From Promethearchaeia archaeon (GTDB taxonomy: Archaea; Asgardarchaeota; Lokiarchaeia; Sigyniarchaeales; SOKP01): a stretch of 64,000 bases of DNA. The position numbers were made by a program, and so were the translations under genes. The notes beneath the pieces are model-generated. The model was not told where the DNA came from. It made no database searches and worked only from the letters and a program-made list of their open reading frames with translations. Position 1 is the first letter of the stretch, and every line of letters starts with the position of its first letter. Below are positions 18,788 to 27,221 of the stretch, one piece after another. The stretch spans positions 188,001-252,000 of the forward strand of contig JAHQWG010000047.1 of assembly GCA_029856045.1 (NCBI GenBank). Reading direction: 5' to 3'.

Positions 18788-18788
18788 A

Positions 18789-19982
18789 TTATTTTTTTAC
18801 CTCATTATATTGTTTTAATAAATCAGAAGGAGTTAAAGGTGATAAAATTCTTAATTTTTTAACAATATCAGGTAATACTTCTACAACTTTATCAATATCG
18901 GATTCTTTTGTGTATCGACCCATTGAGAGAAGTAAACTACCGTGAGCTTCTTCATGTAGCAATCCCATTGCGATAAGTGTGTGGGATGGCTCTAAAGTTT
19001 TAGAACTGCAAGCAGAACCTGTTGCTGCAGATACATTTTGATCTCTTAATGATAAGATTAATGATTCACCTTCAATATATTCAAATCTAAAATGAGCATT
19101 ACTGGGAAGCCTTTTGTCGGGATGGCCATTTAAATAAGATTTAGGTATTGACGATAAAACCTCCGAAATGAGCTTATCTTTAAAACCTTTCAAACGGTTT
19201 GCCTCTTGATTTATTTCTTGTTTCATAATTTCAGCTGCTTTACCAAATCCCACAATATCTTGCATATTTTCGGAGCCTGATCTCATACCTCTTTCTTGAC
19301 CACCTCCTATAATAATAGGATTCACTTTCACTCCTTTTTTTAAGTATAACGCACCAACACCTCGAGGTCCATAAATATCATTTGAAGAAAAAGTCATTAA
19401 ATCTACTGGAACATTTTGCACATCAATAGGAATAACATTTTCAATTGCTACAGCATCTGTGTGAAACAAAATACCTTTTTCTTGTGCTATCTCGCTAATC
19501 TCCGCTATGGGTTGGAGAGATCCTACTTCATTACTAGCAGAGGTAATTGAAATTAGAATTGTATTCTCTCTAATTAAACGTTTTAATTTTTCTATATTGA
19601 TGACACCAAATTTATCAACACCAACCCTTGAAACTTCAAAACCTTGTCTTTCTAAGTATTTTCCAATATTTAATATCGAAATATGCTCAATCTCAGAAAT
19701 TATAATATGATTTCCCTTTCTTTTTCTATTTAAAGCCGCACCAATTAGTCCTAAATTACTGGCTTCCGTTGCACTAGATGTAAATATTATACTCTCTGGA
19801 CTTGGAGCATTAATGAAATCCGCAATTTTTTGACGCGATTCTTTTAAGGCATTGGTAGCATCATCTCCATCAAAATGTAGAGATGCGGGATTTGCAAAAA
19901 TTTTATTATAATATGGTCTCATTGCAGATAGAACCCTTGGATCAACTGGTTTAGCTGCTTGATAATCTAAATATACACTCAT
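18789..19982 (-). CDS. iscS: IscS/NifS-like cysteine desulfurase lacking the PLP lysine
   Basis: A fold-type I aminotransferase-like protein of 397 residues, expected to form the complex with IscU. It has the family start YLDYQAAKPVDPRV, ATEASN near residue 71, His100 in SEIEHIS, FHTDAV, and the sulfur-accepting loop ATGSACSS with Cys325. However the site that should read S-H-K-IYGP (Lys binding PLP) is SSND-IYGP, residues 199-202, with Asp202 in place of Lys, and the Gln of HTDAxQ is Ala. A classical Schiff base is therefore not possible here. I recall that Archaeoglobus fulgidus IscS shows an Asp at this place and was reported inactive as desulfurase. It may act as an IscU partner, with sulfur from sulfide or TusA/DsrE. 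Confidence 0.92.
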   Translation of the reverse strand: MSVYLDYQAAKPVDPRVLSAMRPYYNKIFANPASLHFDGDDATNALKESRQKIADFINAPSPESIIFTSSATEASNLGLIGAALNRKRKGNHIIISEIEHISILNIGKYLERQGFEVSRVGVDKFGVINIEKLKRLIRENTILISITSASNEVGSLQPIAEISEIAQEKGILFHTDAVAIENVIPIDVQNVPVDLMTFSSNDIYGPRGVGALYLKKGVKVNPIIIGGGQERGMRSGSENMQDIVGFGKAAEIMKQEINQEANRLKGFKDKLISEVLSSIPKSYLNGHPDKRLPSNAHFRFEYIEGESLILSLRDQNVSAATGSACSSKTLEPSHTLIAMGLLHEEAHGSLLLSMGRYTKESDIDKVVEVLPDIVKKLRILSPLTPSDLLKQYNEVKK

Positions 19983-20042
19983 TTTATCAATTTTCCCTCC
20001 ACTTTAATTTTTGAAAATAATTTAATTTGTATTTTTTAAATG

Positions 20043-20405
20043 TTAAAACCACATAGTAGCATCTGCTTCTAAAACTAAATCGTTTAGAGTAGCAGCTCCA
20101 ACAATTTTTATTCCTGATATTAATTCAACTTTATCCAATCCTAACATTCTTTTTGAAGCTTCACAAACAAAAATCTCGACACCAGCTTCAAGAGTCTTGT
20201 CTAGCATTTCTTTCACAGATGGGAATTCTCCGAGTTTTATTCTATCCGCTTCTCCAGGCTTTAGTATTCGTAATCCTGTACCTAAATAATATACTTTTGC
20301 ATCAATATCCATAGCCTTAGCCGTTTGAGCTAAAACTAATGGAGAATATTGTTTTTCAGGATTGTCACTGGTTTGAACATATAATATAAACTTTTTCTCA
20401 CTCAT
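20043..20405 (-). CDS. DsrE/DsrF-like family protein
   Basis: A 120-residue protein of the DsrE/YchN fold, which relays sulfane sulfur as a persulfide. It starts KKFILYVQTSDNPEKQYSPL, continues with AKAMDIDAKVYYLGTGL and has one conserved-position cysteine in EIFVCEASKRMLGL, the expected sulfur-carrying residue. Start ATG sits behind GGAGGGAAAGAAATG, a strong ribosome site. Only 14 bases separate it from tusA and 60 from iscS, so it belongs to the sulfur operon and probably takes sulfur from TusA. The direction of transfer and final acceptor are inferred. Confidence 0.88.
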   Translation of the reverse strand: MSEKKFILYVQTSDNPEKQYSPLVLAQTAKAMDIDAKVYYLGTGLRILKPGEADRIKLGEFPSVKEMLDKTLEAGVEIFVCEASKRMLGLDKVELISGIKIVGAATLNDLVLEADATMWF

Positions 20406-20418
20406 TTCTTTCCCTCCA

Positions 20419-20670
20419 TTATTTTATTAGTTTTTTAAATAAAAATATTAAATCATTATCTTCCTTTCTAAAACCTAAGATCTCGGTGCCAGTCCTTTTT
20501 GCCCACCTATGCAAATCTTCATCAGCAGCAGGATCATCTGCTATAACTTTGAAAATTTGGCCATAATCAAGTGTTTCGTATAAATTTCTAACCTCAAATA
20601 AGGGTTCAGGACAATACAATCCTCTTGTATCTAATTCTTCTTCAATTTCTTTATTTTCTTCACTTTTCAT
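20419..20670 (-). CDS. tusA: TusA-family sulfur carrier
   Basis: Small sulfur-relay protein (about 83 residues). It has LDTRGLYCPEPLFEVRN with the CPxP sulfur-carrying cysteine (Cys20 in this count) and the second motif VIADDPAADEDLHRWAKRTG. An upstream TTG at 20691 would extend it by seven residues, but AAAGGAG sits inside that stretch eight bases before the ATG at 20670, so the ATG is the better start. It heads a minus-strand operon tusA-dsrE-iscS-iscU. TusA and DsrE together are normally a sulfane-sulfur relay; here they may supply sulfur to Fe-S assembly, which is notable because the IscS lacks its PLP lysine. Confidence 0.92.
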   Translation of the reverse strand: MKSEENKEIEEELDTRGLYCPEPLFEVRNLYETLDYGQIFKVIADDPAADEDLHRWAKRTGTEILGFRKEDNDLIFLFKKLIK

Positions 20671-20691
20671 TTTACGAGTCTCCTTTTTCAA

Positions 20692-20987
20692 ATTTAAAAT
20701 ATTTAAATTACAAATTAAAAAGGATTTATTAATAAATTCTAATCCTTAAATAAAGACAAACCAGAAAAAACTTAAATATTCTCATTATTTTTTAATGAAA
20801 ATATTTGTATTTTGAAATACTACAATAAATACTATAGGAATTAATTTTATAATATATAAATTTCAAGCAAAATGATGATTAAAATCTATCAAATTCCAGT
20901 TTTGTTAATTTATAACTTTTTAAGATAAAGTCTTAAATGTATGATATTCTTAGTTATTTCATATTATTCTTTTAAATCAATGCGATT
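20692..20987. promoter_or_regulatory. Divergent promoter region of the sulfur operon and the ion transporter
   Basis: About 296 AT-rich bases between tusA and the transporter. AAGGATT (20720-20726) and AATCCTT (20741-20747) form a perfect 7-bp inverted repeat around TTATTAATAA, 50-75 bp upstream of the tusA ATG, next to TATA-like TTTAAATAT. It is a candidate operator for the sulfur operon. Nothing else is recognised; the right half holds only A/T-rich promoter-like DNA for the plus-strand transporter. Confidence 0.35.
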
Positions 20988-22319
20988 ATGACTAATGCTT
21001 TTTTACAAATAGTAGTAATAATTTGTTTCATTGTTTTAGTGATAGTGTTATTTTTCGAGAAACTAGATTATTTAATATACTCAATAGCTATTATTGTTGT
21101 GGCTGGATTGTTCACGGCAATTTTTATCCCTGAAGCTCAAGATTTAGAGAATTATTTTAATTCAATAGAATGGGAAATCGTTTTTTTTTTAATAACATTT
21201 TTCTGTATTGTAGAAATTCTAAATGAAAAAGGATTTTTTCACGAGCTTGCAAGACGACTTGTTAATCGATATAAATCAAATTTAAGAAAGCTATTTTATA
21301 TAATTTGTATAATATCAACTTTAACTGCAGCTTTTATTGAAGATTTATCAGTAGCAATTATTTTTGTCCCGATTATTATTCTAGCTTGTCAGGAACTCGA
21401 AATAAATTCTACTCCATTCTTATTGGGAATGACAATATGTATTAATTTAGCGTCAACCTTAACACCATTCGGTTCTGCTCAAAATATTTTAATTGCTAAT
21501 CATTTTAATTTATCTACATTATGGTTTATTATAAATTTGGGACCTTTTTTTGTGATTTCGACTGCTTTGACTTTATTTTTTTTAGATCAATTCGTACTCA
21601 CAAAAGAAGTTAAGCATCCAACTCCAGGCATGTGTGAGGATATTGAAGGAAAAGAAGTTCTTCAGCAAATTGAGGTTGAAGATAAAGTATTTAAGAACAA
21701 TTTTTATGGTTTTATCATTCTTATTATTTTATTAATTATAATTCCCAGTATTCTTATTGCAGGATTAATTGGATTAGTAATTTTTGTATTATTGAATCCT
21801 GTTAAAGATAAGAAAGGAAAATCCCATCCAAATGTATCGCATTATTTGCGTAAAGTTGATTATAAACTAATTTTTTTCTTCATATGTTTGTTTATATTAG
21901 TTTATCTAATGGAATTGAACGGGACAATCATATTCATTGAAGATTTCTTTGTTCAAATATCAACTGATAATCTTTTTCTGTTGTGCTTAATGATTTTAAT
22001 TATAACGAGCGTATTATCTGGTTTTATAGATAACACACCTGTTACTATTATGTTTATACCTATTGTAGAAATTCTTATTGGCATCGGAGGGGTTAATTCA
22101 ATTCCCGTGTTGATTGCATTTATCACTGGAATTAATATAGGTGGAAATTTCTTACCTCAAGGATCTGCTTGTGATATGATGACCTTAGAATTAGCAACGA
22201 AAGAGTGCGTTCCTGGAATGAATTACAAAAAATTAACAAAAATTGGAGGTATTTTTGCCTTAATTCATGTATTATTGGCGATTGGTTATATTACAATAAT
22301 TATTTTTTTATTCCCTTGA
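20988..22319 (+). CDS. Ion-transporter-superfamily permease (ArsB/NhaD-like)
   Basis: A 443-residue integral membrane protein with about eleven hydrophobic segments, of the ion transporter superfamily that includes NhaD Na+/H+ antiporters, ArsB arsenite permease and citrate transporters. Two repeat-type signatures are visible: DLSVAIIFVPIIIL with NLASTLTPFGSAQNILIAN in the first half, and GFIDNTPVTIMFIPIVEIL with INIGGNFLPQGSACDMM in the second half, the paired helix-loop motifs of the fold. Length fits. The substrate cannot be read from sequence: NhaD-type sodium/proton exchange and ArsB-type transport are both possible. It is monocistronic, divergent from the sulfur operon and convergent with the dnaKJ operon. 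Confidence 0.85.
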   Translation: MTNAFLQIVVIICFIVLVIVLFFEKLDYLIYSIAIIVVAGLFTAIFIPEAQDLENYFNSIEWEIVFFLITFFCIVEILNEKGFFHELARRLVNRYKSNLRKLFYIICIISTLTAAFIEDLSVAIIFVPIIILACQELEINSTPFLLGMTICINLASTLTPFGSAQNILIANHFNLSTLWFIINLGPFFVISTALTLFFLDQFVLTKEVKHPTPGMCEDIEGKEVLQQIEVEDKVFKNNFYGFIILIILLIIIPSILIAGLIGLVIFVLLNPVKDKKGKSHPNVSHYLRKVDYKLIFFFICLFILVYLMELNGTIIFIEDFFVQISTDNLFLLCLMILIITSVLSGFIDNTPVTIMFIPIVEILIGIGGVNSIPVLIAFITGINIGGNFLPQGSACDMMTLELATKECVPGMNYKKLTKIGGIFALIHVLLAIGYITIIIFLFP

Positions 22320-22323
22320 GTAT

Positions 22324-22515
22324 TTAATATCCAATTTTCACTTTTTTTAGATATTCAAATGCAGAATAAGTGGCAATTACTCCATCAGGTTGTTATTAAA
22401 GAGCAATATATAAATGAGTTGGTTCAAGTTGTTGATGATCTTTCGATTCCGCTAGAGATTTAACTTCAACAAAAGCTTCATGCAATTTTATTGAAAAACT
22501 ATCAAATCTCATCAT
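22324..22515 (-). pseudogene. Decayed N-terminal fragment of clpB
   Basis: Just 11 bases below the dnaJ stop, an ATG (22515) opens MMRFDSFSIKLHEAF, then LAESKDHQQLEPTHLYIAL, which matches the start of ClpB (MRxDxFTxKxQEAL...AxSLA...HQxIEPEHLLxALL). Two consecutive TAA codons follow, and the same frame continues with QPDGVIATYSAFEYLKKVKIGY before another TAA, matching the ClpB segment after the LLEQ-type residues (EQEDGVVxxIxxKxG). The remaining roughly 800 codons are gone; the transporter lies next. Read as a truncated pseudogene that once ended the dnaK-dnaJ-clpB operon. Confidence 0.7.
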
Positions 22516-22526
22516 TTTACATCACT

Positions 22527-23531
22527 TTATAATCCTAAATTTTTTAATTTTAATAATAAGTCTTTCTGTTCTCTCGTTAATTTTTTGGGAACTTTAATTT
22601 TTACTTTCACCAATAAATCACCTCTTTGATCTGAATTCAATTTATAAAATCCTTGATTTTTTAATCTAAGAGTGGCATAAGGTTGAGTTCTTGAAGGAAT
22701 ATTTACATTTAAAGTACCCCCATCGATTTTAGGAACTTTAATTTTACCCCCTAATGTTGCAACTGAGAATGGTATTTCTTTTTCAATATAGAGATCATTG
22801 GTTCTTCTTTCAAAAATTGTATGATTCTCAATGTGAATTGCGATATAAAGGTCGCCATTTGGACCACCATATTCTCCCGGAATACCTTTACCTTTAAGTC
22901 TTAATTTCTGATTATCATGTACTCCTCTAGGAATTTTTATTGATAGGGTAGTTTTTTTATTAGTAGCAGGATCTATATATTGAACCTTTCTAGTACCCCC
23001 ATAAAATGCTTCCATAAAATTAATTTCCATATCATATCTCAAATCATCACCTTCTCGAGGGATATTTGGTCTTACCCTTGCTCTTGTACTCCCACTTCTT
23101 TTATTTGAAAAAACATCAAATATATCTCCCAAATCGTTAAAGAAATCGAAATTGGATCCTGAGAATCCCCCCGAACCTCCCATATTTTTGAAAAATTCGC
23201 TAAAATCTCTAGGATTTCCGGAGCTAGTATATACATAAGTTTCATCAGGAGTTCTATTAAAATTTGAACGACTCCTACCAGGGGTAGCTTGATAATATGT
23301 TGAGCGATCACCATCTACTACTCCAAATTTATTGTACATCTCCCTCTTTTTATCATCATTCAAGACGCTATAAGCTTCATTAATTTCTTTAAATTTTTCT
23401 CCAGATTTTAGTTCGTCTGGATTTACATCAGGGTGATATTTTCTCGCCATTTTTCGAAAAGCGCGTTTTATTTCTTCCTTAGTAGCGCTTTTATCTATTC
23501 CTAAAATTTTATAATAATCTTTCTTTGGCAA
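22527..23531 (-). CDS. dnaJ: DnaJ-family co-chaperone (type B, without zinc finger)
   Basis: Stimulates the DnaK ATPase and hands over unfolded clients. Residues 1-70 are the J domain with the HPD tripeptide (YHPDVN) and the helix [11 protein letters not shown] Gly/Ser/Phe-rich linker (about 75-140) follows, with [15 protein letters not shown]. The C-terminal substrate domains start near [16 protein letters not shown] and include [21 protein letters not shown]. The cysteine-rich zinc region of type A DnaJ is absent, so it is a type B (CbpA-like) protein of 334 residues. It lies 72 nt after dnaK and 11 nt before the clpB remnant. No grpE is in the window. Confidence 0.93.
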   Translation of the reverse strand: MPKKDYYKILGIDKSATKEEIKRAFRKMARKYHPDVNPDELKSGEKFKEINEAYSVLNDDKKREMYNKFGVVDGDRSTYYQATPGRSRSNFNRTPDETYVYTSSGNPRDFSEFFKNMGGSGGFSGSNFDFFNDLGDIFDVFSNKRSGSTRARVRPNIPREGDDLRYDMEINFMEAFYGGTRKVQYIDPATNKKTTLSIKIPRGVHDNQKLRLKGKGIPGEYGGPNGDLYIAIHIENHTIFERRTNDLYIEKEIPFSVATLGGKIKVPKIDGGTLNVNIPSRTQPYATLRLKNQGFYKLNSDQRGDLLVKVKIKVPKKLTREQKDLLLKLKNLGL

Positions 23532-23603
23532 AATTATTCACCCCAGCACAGTTCTTAATTTAAAAAAATAAAAAAATATTAAAAAAAAACAAATATTTTT
23601 ATT

Positions 23604-25484
23604 TTAGGATTCTTCATAATCTGCATCTACTACATCGTCTTGTCCAGAAGCTTTTCGATATTGTTCAGCTTGTTTTTCATGTTCTGGTCTATCATCTTGC
23701 GGTATTCCGCATGAACCACCAGGATAACCTTTATTAGTCTGATTTTGACCATAAATCCTCTCTGAAACTTGATGTAAAGCAGTTTGTAAATCTTCCATTG
23801 CGTTTTTAATCCTTGAAGGATCTTCTCCTTCATAAGATCCCTTCAACGCTAATACTTTTTGTTCAATAGTTGTTTTTAAGTCCCCGATTTTATCTTCGTG
23901 TTCTTTCATAATTTTCTCGGTTTGATATATTAGAGATTCCGCTTGGTTTTTTAAAGACATTAATTCTTTGATTTTCTTATCTTCCTCAGCATATTTCTCG
24001 GCTTCTCTGATTTTTGCATCTATTTCTGATTCAGACATATTTGTAGAAGCAGTAATAGTAATTCCAGTTTGTTTTCCAGTACCCTTGTCTTTTGCTTTTA
24101 CATTTAAAATGCCATTTTCATCGATGTCAAATGTCACCTCTATTTGTGGCACCCCTCTCGGAGCTGGTGGTATCCCAGTTAAATGAAATGTCCCTAAAGT
24201 AATATTATCAGCAGCCATTGGTCTCTCACCTTGAAGTACATGAATTTCAACTGCAGGTTGATTGTCTGACGCTGTCGAAAATACTTCAGTTTTTCTCGTA
24301 GGAATTGTCGTATTTCTTTCAATTAATTTAGTAAAAACTCCTCCCAATGTTTCGACACCCAAAGAGAGTGGCGTGACATCTAAGAGTAATAAATCCTTAA
24401 CTTCACCAGATAAAATTCCACCTTGGATTGAAGCACCCAGAGCAACACATTCCATCGGATCAATACCATGTTCTGGAGGCTTTCCAAAAAGTTCTTGGAA
24501 CTTTTTTTGAACGCTAGGCATTCTTGTAGGCCCTCCTACTAACAGAATCTTATTTATACTTGAAGACTGTAATTTTGCATCGCTTAACGCCTTTTTAATA
24601 GATATCTCTAATTTTTTTAAAATTGGGCTAATTAAACTCTCAAGTTTGGCTCTGGTTAAGGAGATATTTAAATGCTTAGGTCCATTTGCATCCGCAGTAA
24701 TGTACGGCAGATTTATTTCAGTTGTTAGCGTCGTGGATAACTCAATTTTTCCTTTTTCTGCTCCTTCTCTAATCCTTTCCATTGCTTTAGAATCTTTTCT
24801 CACGTCAATTCCTTGTTCCTTTTGAAATTCTGTAGCAATATAATCTACTAAAATTCTATCCATGTCAGTTCCTCCCAATTGAGTATCTCCAGCTGTGGAA
24901 ATGACTTCAAATACTTTATTTTCCATTTCGAGAATAGTAACATCAAATGTACCTCCTCCTAAATCAAGAACAGCAATTTTAATACTGATATCTTCCTTAT
25001 CTAAACCGTAGGCTACGGCTGCAGCAGTAGGTTCGTTAATTAATCTCTTTACGTTCAATCCTGCAATTTTTCCGGCGTCTTTTGTAGCTTGTCTTTGATT
25101 ATCGTTAAAATAGGCAGGTACCGTAATTATAACTTCATTTACTTCTTCTCCTAAAAAGGCACTTGCGTCTTCCTTTATTTTCCTTAAGATCATTGCTGAG
25201 ATTTCTTGCGGAGTATAATCTTTTCCATCGATTTTAACCTTGTAATTCATACCCATTTTTCGCTTAATGGCAGTGATGGTTCTATCAGGATTAGAAACAG
25301 CTTGTCTGCGAGCGGGTTCTCCTACTAATCGTTGTTTATCTTTCGTGAAGGCAACTACACTAGGAAAAGCTTTACCTCCAATGGTAAGGCCTTCAGCGCT
25401 CGGAATTAATGTGGGTTTTCCTCCAATTAATACAGCAGCAGCAGAATTTGAAGTTCCTAAGTCAATTCCAATTATTTTTCCCAT
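23604..25484 (-). CDS. dnaK: Chaperone DnaK (Hsp70)
   Basis: ATP-dependent chaperone, 626 residues. Phosphate 1 region [14 protein letters not shown], phosphate 2 [14 protein letters not shown], the [13 protein letters not shown] motif, adenosine region [16 protein letters not shown] and the interdomain linker [17 protein letters not shown] are all present, followed by the substrate domain and a lid with [15 protein letters not shown]. The C-terminus ends [11 protein letters not shown]; a Gly-rich stretch ([11 protein letters not shown]) precedes it. Hsp70 systems in archaea are usually acquired from bacteria. It opens an operon with dnaJ and a broken clpB. GAGGT sits 7 nt before ATG. Two palindromes and a TATA-like box upstream suggest heat-shock or repressor control. 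Confidence 0.97.
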   Translation of the reverse strand: MGKIIGIDLGTSNSAAAVLIGGKPTLIPSAEGLTIGGKAFPSVVAFTKDKQRLVGEPARRQAVSNPDRTITAIKRKMGMNYKVKIDGKDYTPQEISAMILRKIKEDASAFLGEEVNEVIITVPAYFNDNQRQATKDAGKIAGLNVKRLINEPTAAAVAYGLDKEDISIKIAVLDLGGGTFDVTILEMENKVFEVISTAGDTQLGGTDMDRILVDYIATEFQKEQGIDVRKDSKAMERIREGAEKGKIELSTTLTTEINLPYITADANGPKHLNISLTRAKLESLISPILKKLEISIKKALSDAKLQSSSINKILLVGGPTRMPSVQKKFQELFGKPPEHGIDPMECVALGASIQGGILSGEVKDLLLLDVTPLSLGVETLGGVFTKLIERNTTIPTRKTEVFSTASDNQPAVEIHVLQGERPMAADNITLGTFHLTGIPPAPRGVPQIEVTFDIDENGILNVKAKDKGTGKQTGITITASTNMSESEIDAKIREAEKYAEEDKKIKELMSLKNQAESLIYQTEKIMKEHEDKIGDLKTTIEQKVLALKGSYEGEDPSRIKNAMEDLQTALHQVSERIYGQNQTNKGYPGGSCGIPQDDRPEHEKQAEQYRKASGQDDVVDADYEES

Positions 25485-25538
25485 TTTATTTACCTCATTT
25501 TTTTAGTTTTAATTTTTATAAAATTTGTTAATTTTTGC

Positions 25539-25587
25539 TTGTCAATCTATGATTGACAACCATTATTTATAAAATGTAAGCTTACAT
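25539..25587. promoter_or_regulatory. dnaK promoter with two palindromes around a TATA-like box
   Basis: On the minus strand reading towards dnaK: palindrome ATGTAAGCTTACAT (25587-25574, 14 bp), then TATA-like TTTATAAAT (25572-25564), then the inverted repeat TTGTCAATC-N3-GATTGACAA (25559-25539, 9-bp perfect arms). The second repeat lies 14-33 bp downstream of the TATA box, over the expected start of transcription, the place for a repressor. The first sits at the BRE position. The pattern is CIRCE-like in logic but not in sequence. No regulator gene for it is adjacent. Confidence 0.6.
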
Positions 25588-25688
25588 ATTTAAATGTTTG
25601 TTTAATAATAAATAAGTCTGTACTTGAGTTAAACTAAAAATAACTAACTATAACTAAAGAAAAATAAATAAAATATTAATTAAAAAAA

Positions 25689-26135
25689 TTAATATTCAAG
25701 ATTTAAATTCACTTCAATCCCTTCCCTAACAGCTGCAGTAACCGTGCAGTAATTCTCAAACATCTTTCGACATTGATCTGCTCTTTTACGGGCTTTAGGA
25801 TCGTCTATTTTAGAAATTATATCGACATCTACTTTTTTTACTCTTAAAAACCCCTTATTATTCCTCCCAATTACTACTTCGGCTTTTGCCATTAAATCGT
25901 CTATTGAAAAATTTCTTTTTTTTAAACAAAAAATAAAACTCGCACTTAAACACCCCAAAAGAGCCATCCCTAGAAGTTTTGATGGATTTGGACCCCACAT
26001 ATCTGCTTCTTCTTGATTGGTTTCGTCAATATAGCAGTCTTTAACTGCCATTTCACCCATATCGCATTTAAATATCATATCTTTTTTTAATTTTATACCT
26101 ACCTTTGTTTTCACTTCTTCCAACATAATTTTCAT
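25689..26135 (-). CDS. OsmC/Ohr-family peroxide-defence protein
   Basis: A 148-residue thiol protein of the OsmC fold, which reduces organic peroxides. Two expected catalytic cysteines are present: Cys62 in LLGCLSASF on the central helix and Cys130 in NYCTVTAAVREG on the last helix. Other cysteines at 24, 34, 70 and 122 are not typical. Residue pattern EADMWGPNPSKLLGMAL matches the active-site Glu/Asp and Gly/Pro region of the family. It is divergent from the half-ferritin across a long gap and downstream on the same strand of nothing obvious; it joins a row of ROS-defence genes. Substrate is not fixed. Confidence 0.88.
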   Translation of the reverse strand: MKIMLEEVKTKVGIKLKKDMIFKCDMGEMAVKDCYIDETNQEEADMWGPNPSKLLGMALLGCLSASFIFCLKKRNFSIDDLMAKAEVVIGRNNKGFLRVKKVDVDIISKIDDPKARKRADQCRKMFENYCTVTAAVREGIEVNLNLEY

Positions 26136-26828
26136 CTATATTTTTATATTTTATTTATAAATTCAATTTTTATTAATTATTAGAATTAGATTTTTTTTTA
26201 AAGGATTAGTAAAAAAATTAGAATAATAATAAAAAAATTAGAATGAAAATAGGCTAAAATAATAGAATATAATTAGAGTAAATGCAAAACTATAGAAAGA
26301 AATAAATTAGAAATAAAAAGGGGATAAATTTACTATGGCAAATAAAAATAAATTAGATGAATTGAAAAAGACTAAATTTACTTGTACTGGATGAGCAATT
26401 TTTGATACGATATCATTTCCATTTAGAAAACTAAAAAATTGGATAAACTGCAAGAAAACTAAAAAGCTAAATCATAATCTCAACAGTTAATTCAAAAAAG
26501 CTAGGAATTGGCTGTAGGTTCCGCAAGAATCTGAGAATAAAAAATTTTTAGTTATACACTTAAAAAAAATAGATAAAAATTTACTATTCTTTTTCAAAAA
26601 ATAATTCAAAAAATAGTTCCTTTTCTCCAACTTCGGGTGGTATTATTTTTGTATATCCTGATTTTTTAATAATATGAATCGTATTTTTATTTCTCAAATT
26701 AATTACAAATTTTTAAAAAATCTTCAAATATTAAATATATTTTTTAAAATGCGTGAATTAATTATATTCTTGAAGTTAGAATTAGAAATTAAAAATTAAA
26801 AATTAAAAATAAGAGGATAGTATAAAAT
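26136..26828. other. 690-bp region with a short reading frame interrupted by TGA
   Basis: AT-rich. At 26335 an ATG stands behind AAGGGGAT (26319-26325). The plus-strand frame reads MANKNKLDELKKTKFTCTG, TGA (26392-26394), then AIFDTISFPFRKLKNWIN and on to TAA at 26488-26490 (51 codons if TGA is read). The residues around the TGA are C-T-G-TGA, so CxxU is formally possible. The spacing C-x2-TGA-x2-F-x3-S also fits a decayed ferredoxin motif CxxCxxCxxxC. I see no clear SECIS-like hairpin after it; the same frame later shows further stops. Rest: nothing recognised. Confidence 0.35.
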
Positions 26829-27116
26829 ATGACTTTATCTAAAATTCCCATTTCACTTAAAAAAATTAGTAAAAAAAATATGGATAAAGAAATTTTACGA
26901 ACTGGAATAATAGCAGAGCTAGATGCGATAAATCTTTATGAACAAATGGCAGAAATGACAGAAAATCTGCATGTAAAGACTATTTTACTAGATATTGCAA
27001 ATGAAGAAAAAGTACATGTTGGTGAATTTCAATATTTGTTATTAAAATATGATAAAGAACAAATAGAAGCGTTAGAAGAAGGTAATAAAGAAGTAAAAGA
27101 ACTTATGGAAAAATAA
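26829..27116 (+). CDS. Half-ferritin / rubrerythrin-like diiron protein
   Basis: A 95-residue, all-helical protein that holds only half of a ferritin four-helix bundle. The metal motif is visible in ILRTGIIAELDAINLYEQMAE (Glu in helix 1) and LDIANEEKVHVGEFQYLL (ExxH in helix 2), so a dimer would build one diiron site, as in demi-ferritins and encapsulated ferritins. Such proteins oxidize Fe(II) or reduce peroxide. The start ATG is behind GAGGATAGTATAAAAT. A later in-frame ATG (26880) would remove 17 residues of charged N-terminus. No encapsulin gene is in the window, and the C-terminus has no obvious encapsulation peptide. It faces the SOR gene (106 nt apart). Confidence 0.8.
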   Translation: MTLSKIPISLKKISKKNMDKEILRTGIIAELDAINLYEQMAEMTENLHVKTILLDIANEEKVHVGEFQYLLLKYDKEQIEALEEGNKEVKELMEK

Positions 27117-27221
27117 TATTATAATTCAAAACAAATCTTTTTAATTTTTTTTATTAATTTAAATGATCTTTAATAGCCAAAATATTTAGATTTTAAAAAA
27201 AAAATATTTTAAATTATTTTA

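Noticed and set aside
20671-20691. TTG start for tusA at 20691
   Set aside because: The best Shine-Dalgarno lies inside this extension, immediately upstream of ATG 20670.
26335-26490. Calling the TGA frame a proven selenoprotein
   Set aside because: No clear SECIS hairpin was found and further stops follow; kept only as a finding.
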